Shown here: piece after piece, positions 35,085 to 44,390 of the stretch
How the letters are laid out: each line of letters begins with the position of its first letter
Numbering within the stretch: position 1 is the stretch's first letter
Assembly: GCA_963740945.1 (NCBI GenBank)
Contig: CAVUGE010000018.1
Span: forward strand, 1 to 64,000
DNA from: CAVQBP01 sp963740945
GTDB taxonomy: Bacteria > Bacteroidota > Ignavibacteria > Ignavibacteriales > Ignavibacteriaceae
DNA length: 64,000 nucleotides
Direction: 5' to 3'
Program-made: the position numbers and the translations under genes
The notes under the pieces: generated by a model
The model's database searches: none
Told to the model about the DNA's origin: nothing
What the model saw: the letters and a program-made list of their open reading frames with translations, nothing else

Positions 35085-38000
35085 TTAAAATCCTTCCGTA
35101 AAGTTAAACTGCCACAGCCATTTTTTATCCGGTCTGTTAAAGGGGTGAACGTAGTCTACTTCTCCGACTGCAAAACCAAACAGATTCATTCTTAATACCA
35201 ATCCCACACTGCTTACACCTTTTTTATCACCACCAAATATTTTTAGTTTTTCATTAGTGAACCATGCAACCCCTGCATCATAAAAGACACCGAAATCTAT
35301 TGGCAAGAAACCGTAATAACCGTTTCCAATTCCAAAAACTCCTAATAAAGGAAACCGCAGTTCGAAATTTGCAATTAACAACTTACTCCCGGTAAGTTTA
35401 TCGAACAAACTGTTATAATATGTTGTATCAGTTGAAACTTCACCGGAATTAAATGAATTATTATCATATCCCCTAACAAGTCCGGGATAACCTAAATATA
35501 AAGGGCTTAGGCGGTAATCTTCAGCATCCTTTCCGTATCTGCCATAACTGACAACCCTTCCTGCTAGTGTAAATGGTTTAAACGGCATATAATACTGTCT
35601 GAAATCAGCCAGTGCTTCCCACCAGTTTAAGGTTCCGAAAGAAGGGTTTATTTCCAGTCTAAATCTCCTACCGATTAAGGGACCGGTAGCACCAAAAAAG
35701 CTATTATCGAAAACCAGAGCAGCACCGACTGAACCAAGATTTAATGCAGGGCCTAGAGTCTGATCTTTAGTTTCATTAACTATAATAGCACCGGTATTGA
35801 GTGAAGTTGCAATAGTTTGAATTTCATCAAGGAAAGTTATATTATTAAATCCCCCCGTAAATTCGACCCTCGAATATTGACTAAAAGGATAGGAGAGTAC
35901 TCCTGAAATTTCCCGGTTAGTCTGCCGCACCAGATACTGCTGTTCAACGTAAGCCGGTTCTCCATTTACAGTGCTAAAGCCGGCGCCGTAAGTATAATAA
36001 TTATAAGGAATCTGTTCGACAACGCCGCCGTAATTCCATCTATGTGCAGTATTAAAATATCCTACCAAAGCAGAAATATCGGTAAATTTAAATGAACCCA
36101 GCGATTGAATCTGGAGACCAGTCACAAGATTATGATTACCCAGCATATCGCTCCAATATAAAGCAACACCACCGCCAACGTAAGTACCAAATGGATCTAC
36201 CCCGGCGGCTATACTAGGCTGTGCAGCACCAATTAAGGATAACGAAGCATCATAATTGGAATATGTAAAATTTGAATCTTGCGGAAACCCTATTTCCGGA
36301 TTTTTAAGATTATCAACTACAAGCGTATCTCCGTATCTATTTTGAGGAGGTAGAACTCCCGGATCAAATTTTGGAAATTCAGTTAAAGACTTCTTTGAAG
36401 AAAGAACTGCTGTTGAATCGATAGAATAAATATTATATTTGCCCTTTTCATAAACACTATATACGATCTTGTTGATGTTTCTGGCAACCGAGATTGCAGG
36501 GCTTAAATAAGTAATACCGCTAATCCCTCCGTATAAATTTGTTATTTGTGCAATATCATTGTCGTTCAGATCGAGCTTATAAAGGTTGTTAATTCCATTT
36601 TTATTAGAAATAAAATAGATATTCTTACCATCCGGAGTCCATTGAGGATTTATATTTTTAGCATCATCGAAGCATTGAAGTGAATCTATATTCCTGGTTT
36701 GGAAATCCATAAGAGCCAGCCGGTAATTACCAAAATCAAGATTAGAAAGATTTGTATTAAATCTATCAGTAACGAAGACAATTTTTTTACCATCTGGAGA
36801 CCATGAAGGCTGCAGTTCAGCATAAGCATCGTCAGTAAGATTAGTCAAACTGTCTGTTGTCAAATCATACATAAACAGGTTAGACAATCCATCGCTCAAA
36901 CCTGAGAAGACTATATATTTATTATCAGGCGACCAGGCGGGATCGAATATTTCCCCAATTTTAGGAAACCGGAATTCACGTTCAATGTCACCGGTTTTAA
37001 TATTCAGGATAGTAAGCACAGGCCGTCCTTTTTCAACAGCTGAGAAGAGAAACCTTTGCCCACTAGAATCCCATGCACCTGCAGAATTAATAAACTCCAG
37101 AGACTGCAGATGGGTATTAAGCGCAGTACTCAAAATAGTTCTTTTAATTTCCCCTGTTTCGGCATCAGCCAGGAAAATATCGATGGAAAATAGATTTCTA
37201 GATGAGAAAAAGACAAAGTTTTTTCCATCCGGGCTTAGAACGGGAGAAACATTTAGAGAAGTTTCATCGCCCTTGGCTTGAATCAATGCTTTGCCATAAT
37301 CAGACGGTCGTGAAGTAATATTATATAAAGAATCATACTGCTTATGTATGGCATTATGCCATTCGGTAGAAAGAGAATCAGTTGAAATTTGAAGTACGCT
37401 GTCGATAGTTTTTTCGATATCACCTGAATAAGCAGCTTTGCGTAAAAGTTTGCCTAAAATTTTGTCCCCCCATTTACCTGTAATATATGATAAAAGGGCC
37501 TGTCCATATCTGTACGGGAAGTATTTATTTGTATTCTCGAGATCGGAAATATCAGGTAATTCTTCCAAAGCGGCTTCACGCATCCACATTGATGTAAAAG
37601 GATCATTGGGACCTAAGGATAAATATTCAGCCATTCCTTCGACAAACCATAAGGGGAGTTTTTCTAAGGCAGGCATATTAGGATTTCCGCCTCCGCCTTT
37701 GTTATGACGCCCGCTTATATCATACTGAAAAGCATGGACAAGTTCATGCCCGATAACATGATCGGTTTCTTTAAGCGGACCGGCAAAAGGCATAGCAATT
37801 CTTCTTAAGAGAGGTTCGGTAAATCCGCCGGTTCCCTGTCCAATTAATCCCTGTGTAACATTAGTTTCTGAAAATTGAGGGAAGCTATTGTAAAGAATAA
37901 GGGGCTGCCTTCCTTTTAAAGTATCTTCAAAAATCAGCATGTGACGTGCATACCATCTTTCAGCCATTTCACCGGCATATTTTACTCCTCCTATTTCCTC

Positions 38001-38174
38001 AGGGTAATAGTAGATATCGAAATGTTTGGTATGTAGTTCTCTAAAATTAAAAGTTGTATAATTGACTTTGTTCTGCCCGAAATATTGTGCTTTAATTTCG
38101 CTTGATGAAAAACACAAGGTTAAAATAGAAATTATTAATGTAGTCGAAAAAGAATTGAAAATTATTTTTGACAT
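35085..38174 (-). CDS. secreted gluzincin metallopeptidase / WD40-like propeller / D15-type barrel fusion
   Basis: 1029 residues. Signal peptide (about 1-29), then a peptidase-MA-like domain with zinc motif HELVH (143-147) and the third ligand region WFVEGMAEYLS (Glu179). Residues about 290-600 carry TolB/PD40-type propeller repeats (SPDGKNFVFFSSR, SPDNKYIVFS, SPDGKKIVFVTDR, TPDGKNIYFIS). The last third resembles the C-terminal BamA/D15 surface-antigen barrel, including LGYPGLVRGYDNNSF and the final KKWLWQFNFTEGF with a C-terminal aromatic. Probably a barrel-anchored outer-membrane protease or scaffold. Similar fusions occur as hypothetical proteins in related bacteria; function unknown. Confidence 0.85.
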   Translation of the reverse strand: MSKIIFNSFSTTLIISILTLCFSSSEIKAQYFGQNKVNYTTFNFRELHTKHFDIYYYPEEIGGVKYAGEMAERWYARHMLIFEDTLKGRQPLILYNSFPQFSETNVTQGLIGQGTGGFTEPLLRRIAMPFAGPLKETDHVIGHELVHAFQYDISGRHNKGGGGNPNMPALEKLPLWFVEGMAEYLSLGPNDPFTSMWMREAALEELPDISDLENTNKYFPYRYGQALLSYITGKWGDKILGKLLRKAAYSGDIEKTIDSVLQISTDSLSTEWHNAIHKQYDSLYNITSRPSDYGKALIQAKGDETSLNVSPVLSPDGKNFVFFSSRNLFSIDIFLADAETGEIKRTILSTALNTHLQSLEFINSAGAWDSSGQRFLFSAVEKGRPVLTILNIKTGDIEREFRFPKIGEIFDPAWSPDNKYIVFSGLSDGLSNLFMYDLTTDSLTNLTDDAYAELQPSWSPDGKKIVFVTDRFNTNLSNLDFGNYRLALMDFQTRNIDSLQCFDDAKNINPQWTPDGKNIYFISNKNGINNLYKLDLNDNDIAQITNLYGGISGITYLSPAISVARNINKIVYSVYEKGKYNIYSIDSTAVLSSKKSLTEFPKFDPGVLPPQNRYGDTLVVDNLKNPEIGFPQDSNFTYSNYDASLSLIGAAQPSIAAGVDPFGTYVGGGVALYWSDMLGNHNLVTGLQIQSLGSFKFTDISALVGYFNTAHRWNYGGVVEQIPYNYYTYGAGFSTVNGEPAYVEQQYLVRQTNREISGVLSYPFSQYSRVEFTGGFNNITFLDEIQTIATSLNTGAIIVNETKDQTLGPALNLGSVGAALVFDNSFFGATGPLIGRRFRLEINPSFGTLNWWEALADFRQYYMPFKPFTLAGRVVSYGRYGKDAEDYRLSPLYLGYPGLVRGYDNNSFNSGEVSTDTTYYNSLFDKLTGSKLLIANFELRFPLLGVFGIGNGYYGFLPIDFGVFYDAGVAWFTNEKLKIFGGDKKGVSSVGLVLRMNLFGFAVGEVDYVHPFNRPDKKWLWQFNFTEGF

Positions 38175-38548
38175 TGTTTAGCCTTTTATTATATCGGCAT
38201 TATTATTTGTTTTAAAAAGATTTTTTGATTTATTTATATTATCTGCGAAGTTTAAGTATTTAATGCAATATATGGCAATTAGACAAAAAGGATGAAAAAA
38301 TGGTTTAATCCAAAGGATCATATTCAAAACCCTTAAGTCATTTCCAGGGAACTATCACAAATAATTTATAAATAGAATTCTTTAATAAATATCGATAAGT
38401 AATAAATATAAAATAAAATACAAAATAAACTTTGCTCAAATTGTATCAAAAAGATAAAACTTATTTATATCTTTGAACTTAATTTTTATCACAAGGAGCT
38501 AACCAGGTAATTTCGAGCAAAATAAAGTTATGCAAGTATCAGTATTTG

Positions 38549-38643
38549 AAAGATGACATCTTTACTTTTAAAAAATAAGTTTTATCTGAAGTTATATTTA
38601 ATAATAAATTGAAAAAGATTTTTCATTTTAAAAAATCATCTTT
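38549..38643 (+). repeat. 95-bp dispersed element with palindromic ends (copy B)
   Basis: Left end AAAGATGACATCTTT at 38549-38563; the right end is worn, retaining AATCATCTTT (38634-38643). The interior aligns with copy D and with the reverse complement of copy A. It lies in the 600-base gap 38175-38775, which otherwise shows only AT-rich DNA and no gene. Confidence 0.75.
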
Positions 38644-38775
38644 AGATCTGAGTAACTTCAGGTAATTAGTAAACCGGATTCGTTAAAAAGGACTTAATCA
38701 TTTATAGCAATATTATTAAGTTAAACTTTAAATTAAATAATAATTAAAGTCGTTTTAGATTATTTAGGAGAATTT

Positions 38776-39048
38776 ATGAATAAAGAACAATTACGGAAGG
38801 AATTAAAGAAATTCGATAAAGATTTAGAAAAAAAACAAAACATTGATGAAAGCCTTAAAGAAAATTTGAAAAAATTATTAAATGATGTAAACAGCTTTCT
38901 TGAGAATCCGGAGGATATTTCCGAAGAGGAAAAAGAAAATTTATTGGAGAATCTAAGAGATTCAACTTTGAATTTTGAAACAAAGCATCCGGAATTTTCG
39001 GAATCAATTAAAATTATTGTTCATACTCTCAGTAATATGGGGATTTAA
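38776..39048 (+). CDS. small acidic helical protein, DUF4404-like
   Basis: 90 residues, almost wholly charged helices: KEQLRKELKKFDKDLEKKQ, DVNSFLENPEDISEEEKENL, then a hydrophobic C-terminal helix (SIKIIVHTLSNMGI). The pattern and size resemble DUF4404. AGGAGA precedes the ATG closely. Placed 10 bases before rdgB, perhaps co-transcribed. No known function. Confidence 0.7.
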   Translation: MNKEQLRKELKKFDKDLEKKQNIDESLKENLKKLLNDVNSFLENPEDISEEEKENLLENLRDSTLNFETKHPEFSESIKIIVHTLSNMGI

Positions 39049-39058
39049 TTTTATTACA

Positions 39059-39652
39059 ATGAAAAGAAAAATAATTTTTGCCTCTAAGAATGGCGGGAAA
39101 ATAAAAGAAGTAAAAGAAATATTAAATGATAATATTGAACTGGTTTCCTTATTAGATCTTAATTGTTCTGCGGAAATTGAAGAAAGCGGGAATTCATTTG
39201 AAGAGAATGCAAGAATAAAAGCTATTGAAGTCTTTAATAAATATAAGATCCCTTCAATAGGTGATGATTCAGGTTTACAGGTAGAACAATTATATGGAGC
39301 ACCAGGAATATATTCGGCACGATATGCAGGTATTGGCGCAACTGACGAAGATAATAATAGGAAACTTATTAGAGAACTTGAAAAATTTGCCGAACCTCAT
39401 GAAGCAAGGTATATCTGTTATGCAGTTTATTTTGATGGTATTAATTATAAAAATTCCAGTGGAGAAGTGAAAGGAAACATTATAAAAAAACCGAGAGGGC
39501 AGAATGGTTTTGGATATGACCCTTTTTTTGTGCCTGAGGGCTATAGCCAAACAATGGCAGAACTTTCATTGGAAGAAAAGAATAAAATCAGTCACCGCTC
39601 AATAGCATTTAGAAAATTGAAAAATATCCTAAGCGAGAAGGAAAATTCGTGA
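39059..39652 (+). CDS. rdgB: dITP/XTP pyrophosphatase (RdgB/HAM1 family)
   Basis: 197 residues. Removes non-canonical purine nucleotides (dITP, XTP) by release of pyrophosphate. The opening KIIFASKNGGKIKEVKEIL has the conserved SxNxxKxxE pattern; GDDSGLQVEQLYGAPGIYSA carries the catalytic acid and GRGxNGFGYDPFF appears as RGQNGFGYDPFF; SHRSIAF is the C-terminal motif. The ATG at 39059 is used because it begins exactly at the first strand; the frame is open further upstream, but that part overlaps the previous gene. Confidence 0.94.
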   Translation: MKRKIIFASKNGGKIKEVKEILNDNIELVSLLDLNCSAEIEESGNSFEENARIKAIEVFNKYKIPSIGDDSGLQVEQLYGAPGIYSARYAGIGATDEDNNRKLIRELEKFAEPHEARYICYAVYFDGINYKNSSGEVKGNIIKKPRGQNGFGYDPFFVPEGYSQTMAELSLEEKNKISHRSIAFRKLKNILSEKENS

Positions 39653-40431
39653 ATAAACCTAAAGTATTAATTTTTATATTGATTATAACCTTTATCGTTT
39701 TTAGTTCATGTAAAAAAAATGAAACAGACAATTCTGTAGCTCCTCCCAGTGATAACAGTAATTATTACCCTTCCAACACAGGGAATTATTATAAATACAA
39801 TATAGAAAGAACCGATTTAGGAAGTTCTCAGACAGCGGGAATAAGAAATACAAGGTATACAGCAACAACACAAGGAGGAGGAATATATACTCTGCAGACA
39901 GATACGGTAATAACCGGAGATTCAACTGTTGTTAACAGTTCATTATTTAGAAAATCGGATTCAGGGATATATTACTTTTTGGATACTACAGGGTTTTCAG
40001 TAAATCTCCCGCCTGAATTTATTTCTTTACTGCCATTTTTAAATATTGATTCGGAAATGCTGCTTCTTTCTACTCCATTACAGCAGGGGAAGGGCTGGCC
40101 GGTATTTAAGGTAAACCTGGTTCAGGGAATTACATTAACAGTGGTTGACGTTGAAGCATCTTACATTGGAACTGAAAGCGTAGCTCTTAATTTACCATCA
40201 GGGACAGTGAACAAGACTGCTGCAAAAATACAATATAATTTCTCGCTAATTAATCCCGTAAATTTATCTAAACAGACAGTAACCGCTTACGGATGGTATG
40301 TTGCAGATATCGGTGCGGTAAAATGGCAGGGGAATGGGTTATTGTTAAATGTGTTTACAAGAGGTGAAATAAATTTTGCAGATTCTACAACTACGGGTAC
40401 GGAAAGTTTAATTGATTACAGTATAAAGTAA
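39649..40431 (+). CDS. hypothetical lipoprotein
   Basis: 260 residues from GTG 39649, overlapping the stop of rdgB. Signal segment ends in VFSSC, a lipobox with the cysteine near residue 21, followed by a low-complexity linker (KKNETDNSVAPPSDNSN) and a beta-rich body beginning YYPSNTGNYYKYNIE. Similar 'NYYPLxxGNxWxY' openings are common in uncharacterised lipoproteins of this lineage. Function unknown. Confidence 0.75.
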   Translation: MNKPKVLIFILIITFIVFSSCKKNETDNSVAPPSDNSNYYPSNTGNYYKYNIERTDLGSSQTAGIRNTRYTATTQGGGIYTLQTDTVITGDSTVVNSSLFRKSDSGIYYFLDTTGFSVNLPPEFISLLPFLNIDSEMLLLSTPLQQGKGWPVFKVNLVQGITLTVVDVEASYIGTESVALNLPSGTVNKTAAKIQYNFSLINPVNLSKQTVTAYGWYVADIGAVKWQGNGLLLNVFTRGEINFADSTTTGTESLIDYSIK

Positions 40432-40456
40432 GGGGGGCATTACCACTAAGACACTA

Positions 40457-40588
40457 AGGGCACGAAGGAACACTAAGTCTAAGGTCAGAGGTCAGAGTGT
40501 CAGAGGTCAAAATAGGAAACAAACCAAAGAAGTAATTACTTTAAACATATAGGGCACCAAGGAACACTAAGTCAAAGGTTAAAGGTCA
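40457..40588 (+). repeat. pair of 38-bp direct repeats
   Basis: AGGGCACGAAGGAACACTAA... at 40457-40494 and a near-identical copy at 40551-40588, both continuing into AGTC-AAGGT-AGGTCA units. Located between convergent genes (lipoprotein and ubiE/menG); the surrounding bases contain further short GTCAGAG and ACAAGG repeats. Confidence 0.75.
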
Positions 40589-40635
40589 AAATTCAAAACA
40601 GGAGACAAGGGACAAGGAGATAGGGTTTTTTAATT

Positions 40636-41331
40636 TTATTTGGTAGCGATAAGGGTTTGGGCTATACCGAAGGTTAAATTGTGTTTTTCTATTTTTTTAA
40701 AGCCGGAGTTTGAAAGAAGTATTTCCAGGTTTACTTTTTCATCAAATTCTTCTACTGATTTCGGCAGGTAATTGTAGGCATCTCTATCTCCGGAAATTAT
40801 TCCACCTATTACAGGAAGGATTTTTTTAAAGTAAAATTTATAAAAGCTTTTAAATAAAAAGTTAGAAGGCATACTAAATTCAAGTATAGTCACCTTGCCG
40901 TTTTCTTTAAGGGTATTATGAAAAGAATCAAACCCTTTCTGGATATCGTAAAAATTCCTTACTCCAAAAGCCACAATAATATTAGTGACTGATTCGCTTT
41001 TTAGCGGAATATTTTCTGCAACCATCTGAATATTACGGCCGGATATCCAATGACTTTTTTTATTAAAGAGCTTCAGCATATTTTTAGAAAAGTCAGCACC
41101 GAAGATATTATTGACCCCTTGTTTTTTAGCCTCAATAGCAAAATCTCCGGTTCCGCAGGCAACATCCAGCAGGATAGAATCATATGAAAGCTTTGTTATC
41201 TTTAAAGCTCTTCTTCTCCAATAATAATCGGTCCCTAAACTTAGTAGATGATTGAGAAGATCATATCGGAAAGCTATTGATTCAAATATTCTTTTGACTT
41301 CGTATTTTTTATCAGGATTATTATTTATCAT
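40636..41331 (-). CDS. ubiE: demethylmenaquinone (ubiquinone/menaquinone) methyltransferase
   Basis: 231 residues. C-methylates demethylmenaquinone in the last step of menaquinone synthesis. AdoMet motif DVACGTGDFAIEA, family blocks RYDLLNHLLSLGTDYYWRR at the N-terminus and NIIVAFGVRNFYDIQKGF in the middle, and ISGDRDAYNYLPKSVEEF near the end. Given the lineage, menaquinone rather than ubiquinone is the likely product (menG). Confidence 0.94.
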   Translation of the reverse strand: MINNNPDKKYEVKRIFESIAFRYDLLNHLLSLGTDYYWRRRALKITKLSYDSILLDVACGTGDFAIEAKKQGVNNIFGADFSKNMLKLFNKKSHWISGRNIQMVAENIPLKSESVTNIIVAFGVRNFYDIQKGFDSFHNTLKENGKVTILEFSMPSNFLFKSFYKFYFKKILPVIGGIISGDRDAYNYLPKSVEEFDEKVNLEILLSNSGFKKIEKHNLTFGIAQTLIATK

Positions 41332-41368
41332 GAAATTGTGTCTTATTAATGGATTCCAGCAAGAACCA

Positions 41369-41402
41369 AAACCTCCGGGGTTTTCAGAAACCCCGGAGGT
41401 TT
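41369..41402. terminator. strong two-way hairpin after the PAP2 gene
   Basis: Perfect 15-bp stem AAACCTCCGGGGTTT / AAACCCCGGAGGTTT with a four-base loop (TCAG). It lies just past the stop of the minus-strand PAP2 gene and before ubiE, with three T at the stem's minus-strand end. Confidence 0.8.
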
Positions 41403-41409
41403 ATTCGAA

Positions 41410-42360
41410 TTAATACTTTCCGTATTCAAATTGTTCTGCGCCGACTTTCTTCTGCCACCAGTTGAAAATAATTTTCCCGGACCAGACAGAAAATATCATA
41501 AAGAGCATGCCTCCGAAAAGGTCTATTACATAATGGTACCATAAATAAACAGTTGCGAAAATAAGTAAAGTTCCAACGGGTACCAGGAAAAACCTTGAAC
41601 GGCTTTTTAATTTAATAGAAAGATAGATCACTATCAAAGTAATCATAGTATGTCCGCTAGGGAAAACATCTCTTTGAACTACTTCTGCCGGGTTGGGAGT
41701 TCCCGCAGGGATAGATTCTCCCAGATTAACAAGTTCTCTAAGAAAATTAGTAACCCAGATGCCGGGAAGATCAACATTGATTAGACTAAAATTATGCAGG
41801 GTAAAACGGGGGCCTATTCCCGGCAGAGCAAAATAACCAAGATAAGATAGAAAGAAGCCGTATATTATTGAAAAGGCTGCAAAATCAAGTGCAAGATACC
41901 TTTTGTTTTTTAGAAGAACGAGTGCAAGAATTATCGGCAGAAAATAGAAAAGACCATATACAATTTGGAGTAATTCTGTTAATGCAGGGTTAGCAAACTG
42001 GTGAAGCCATTGTGTCGGGTTTACACCGAAGATCCAGTGGTCAATTTTAATAAAGAGCTGATCATAATCTTGTACTCTAACCGGATGAATTATAAAATAA
42101 AGTTCCTTGAAAGTGAAAAGAATAAGCGGAGCTATATACCAATAATGGAGAATACGCCAAAATCTATTATTGTATTTATCCTCAAAGAAGGCAAGTGCAA
42201 AAGCAAAGAAAATTACTGCAGAATTTATTAAAAGAAAAAGAAACCATGGTGTAATGCTATTGTGAAAAATAATATTGATAATATTTAAGAAAATAAAAAA
42301 GATAACTACAACTAAATCGAAAGCTTTAAGTTTCCGAAAGAAAGATTTAATTCTATACAT
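41410..42360 (-). CDS. PAP2-superfamily membrane phosphatase/phosphotransferase (inositol-phosphorylceramide-synthase-like)
   Basis: 316 residues with about seven membrane helices. The PAP2 histidines are in PSGHTMITLIV and the later WYHYVIDLFGG. The HWIFGVNPTQWLHQF segment and the overall layout are those of the PAP2_3 branch related to inositol-phosphorylceramide synthases. It could transfer a phospho-head group to a lipid or dephosphorylate a lipid carrier; the substrate is not readable. A strong hairpin follows its stop. Confidence 0.82.
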   Translation of the reverse strand: MYRIKSFFRKLKAFDLVVVIFFIFLNIINIIFHNSITPWFLFLLINSAVIFFAFALAFFEDKYNNRFWRILHYWYIAPLILFTFKELYFIIHPVRVQDYDQLFIKIDHWIFGVNPTQWLHQFANPALTELLQIVYGLFYFLPIILALVLLKNKRYLALDFAAFSIIYGFFLSYLGYFALPGIGPRFTLHNFSLINVDLPGIWVTNFLRELVNLGESIPAGTPNPAEVVQRDVFPSGHTMITLIVIYLSIKLKSRSRFFLVPVGTLLIFATVYLWYHYVIDLFGGMLFMIFSVWSGKIIFNWWQKKVGAEQFEYGKY

Positions 42361-42385
42361 TATTAATCAGGATTAAGTATCGTAA

Positions 42386-43186
42386 TTATTGATTTGTTTT
42401 TTCAAAGACATACCGGGATAATAATTTAAAATCATTGACATCAAGTTCTTCCGCACGTAAAGAGAGATTTATCCCGGAAGGAACAAAATCGATATCTTTT
42501 AATCCTGCAGATGCCGGACTATTCGCGAATGAATTTTTTAATATTTTTCTTCTATTACCGAAAGCTGCTTTAACGACTTTTATGAACAGTTTCTGTTCTT
42601 CCTTTGAGTCACTTAATTCTTTAAATAAAATATGGACGACAGAAGAATAAACTTTAGGCTTTGGATAAAAGACATTTGGAGAAACTTTAAAGCAGTGTTT
42701 AACTTCGGCAAAATAATTTAAAAGTACTGATAGAATTCCATATTCTTTATTATTTTTCTTTGCGATCATTCTCTGTGCTACCTCAGTTTGAACCATTATG
42801 ACCGAATCCGAAATAATCGCGTTATTTTCTATCATTTTAAAAATTATTGAAGAAGTGAGATTGTAAGGAATATTTCCTACAATCCGTAATTTAGTTCTGG
42901 ACCTATTAAACAGTTTCAATAAATCTATATTTAAAAAATCGTCATTAATTAACTGAATTTGAGAAAACCTTTGTGAAAGATCATCAATCACTCTTTTATC
43001 AATTTCAATTGCAGTTAATTTGGGTGTATATTTGCTTAGTTTTTCAGTTAAGGAACCAAGACCAGGTCCTATTTCAATTAAATTATCATTTTCCTGAGGT
43101 TTAATTTCCTTAACGATATTATTTAAAATGTTTTGATCATTTATATAATTCTGACCAAATCTTTTTAACGGTTTAATTTTTTCCAT
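42386..43186 (-). CDS. rsmA: 16S rRNA adenine dimethyltransferase
   Basis: 266 residues of KsgA/RsmA, which dimethylates two adjacent adenines in the 3' hairpin of 16S rRNA. RFGQNYINDQNILNNIV opening, AdoMet motif IEIGPGLGSLTEKL, and the catalytic NIPYNLTSSII (N-I-P-Y). FGNRRKILKNS in the C-terminal domain is also typical. Its end lies 25 bases before the PAP2 gene. Confidence 0.95.
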   Translation of the reverse strand: MEKIKPLKRFGQNYINDQNILNNIVKEIKPQENDNLIEIGPGLGSLTEKLSKYTPKLTAIEIDKRVIDDLSQRFSQIQLINDDFLNIDLLKLFNRSRTKLRIVGNIPYNLTSSIIFKMIENNAIISDSVIMVQTEVAQRMIAKKNNKEYGILSVLLNYFAEVKHCFKVSPNVFYPKPKVYSSVVHILFKELSDSKEEQKLFIKVVKAAFGNRRKILKNSFANSPASAGLKDIDFVPSGINLSLRAEELDVNDFKLLSRYVFEKTNQ

Positions 43187-43330
43187 TAATTAAAATTATA
43201 GATTATGAGAGATATAAACAATTTGAATCCGGTGAATCCGAACATAAATGCGGATGTTTTGGGAAAGAATTAAATTATTTCTTATTTTTTTTGTTGCGAT
43301 TTTCGTTATTTAAATTATTAGGAGGGTACA

Positions 43331-44305
43331 CTGATTAAAGATTTTATTATAAGTGTGGATATGGGAGGAACTAAAATACTAGCTTCGGCTGTAAATTCAG
43401 CAAGTGGAATTTTTGCCAGATTAAAAAAACCTACAAAATTAAATTCAAATAATAAAGAATATGTTGACAGTCTTGTCTCAATTGTAATAGATCTTATTAA
43501 AGAAAATAATTTTAATAAAGATAAAGTAAAAGCAGTATGTCTGGGGATTCCGGGCTTTTTAAATCCCCATACCGGGATTGTAAATCTGGCACCTAACCTT
43601 GGAATGAAGAATTACAATTTAAAAGAGAAGCTTCAAAGTGAACTTAATTTCCCGGTTTTAATAGAGAATGATGTAAATCTGGGAGGGTTAGGTGTAAAAA
43701 AGTTTGGAGCCGGAAAGAATTCCAAGAATATGCTCGCAGTATTCATAGGAACAGGAATAGGGGGAGCATTGTTTTTCGATGGTAAAATTTACAGAGGGAG
43801 CAGTTATCTTGCTGGTGAGATAGGGCATATGATGGTACAGAAGAATGGACCTATATGCGGATGCGGTAATAGAGGATGTTTTGAAGCAGTTGCCAGCAGA
43901 ACCGCAATTGTTAAAAGAATTGAGACAAGCATTAAGGGGGACAAAAAAAGCAGCTTATACAAACTTGTTAAATCAGGTGAAAAGATAAAGAGCAAGGCGC
44001 TTGCAAATGCAGTAAAGAAAAAAGATCCGATAGTAATTAAACATATATCGGATGAGTGTGAAACAATTGGAACTGTGTTAGCGGGTATAACAAATTTATT
44101 AAACCTTGATATGATAGTTCTCGGAGGAGGATTAATAGAAGCATTGAGCAGTTTTATGATCCCTCACATTAAAGGGGCTTTTGGTGCTCATGTGCTAAAG
44201 GCTGCTGCAAAAGGTTTAAAGATTGCGGCTTCAGAACTGGGTGATGATGCTGCTATTTATGGCGGGTTGGCGCTGGCTGAAGAATTTCTTGGGATCAAGG
44301 TTTAG
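43331..44305 (+). CDS. ROK-family sugar kinase (glucokinase-like), probable CTG start
   Basis: About 324 residues. The phosphate-1 loop is VDMGGTKIL, the catalytic Asp lies in LIENDVNLGGLG, the second phosphate loop is FIGTGIGGALF, and the ROK zinc site is GHMMVQKNGPICGCGNRGCF with its histidine and three cysteines. No ATG or GTG gives a complete first strand: the first such codon (GTG 43355) would leave only M-D before MGGTK. AGGAGG at 43320-43325 sits five bases before CTG 43331, giving MIKDFIISVDMGGTK, the normal ROK opening; ATT 43334 is the other option. Likely phosphorylates glucose or a related sugar. Confidence 0.88.
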   Translation: MIKDFIISVDMGGTKILASAVNSASGIFARLKKPTKLNSNNKEYVDSLVSIVIDLIKENNFNKDKVKAVCLGIPGFLNPHTGIVNLAPNLGMKNYNLKEKLQSELNFPVLIENDVNLGGLGVKKFGAGKNSKNMLAVFIGTGIGGALFFDGKIYRGSSYLAGEIGHMMVQKNGPICGCGNRGCFEAVASRTAIVKRIETSIKGDKKSSLYKLVKSGEKIKSKALANAVKKKDPIVIKHISDECETIGTVLAGITNLLNLDMIVLGGGLIEALSSFMIPHIKGAFGAHVLKAAAKGLKIAASELGDDAAIYGGLALAEEFLGIKV

Positions 44306-44340
44306 GGATGGAGGGATGTATGAAGGAGAGAATGGAAATG

Positions 44341-44390
44341 GTCATTCGGTAGTCATTCATAGTCATTTGTAGTCATTCAATTGTCACTAG
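44341..44390 (+). repeat. 10-11 bp tandem units (GTCATTC...TA)
   Basis: Four and a half units of GTCATTCxxTA with small changes, between the convergent ends of the ROK kinase and the ABC-F gene. Confidence 0.75.

Noticed and set aside
38975..39058. Upstream extension of rdgB
   Set aside because: The frame is open but overlaps the preceding small gene and adds residues absent from the family; ATG 39059 matches the normal N-terminus.
43355..44305. GTG 43355 as start of the ROK kinase
   Set aside because: It removes the first beta strand (IKDFIIS) that every ROK kinase has before DxGGTK, and the ribosome-binding site is 30 bases away.
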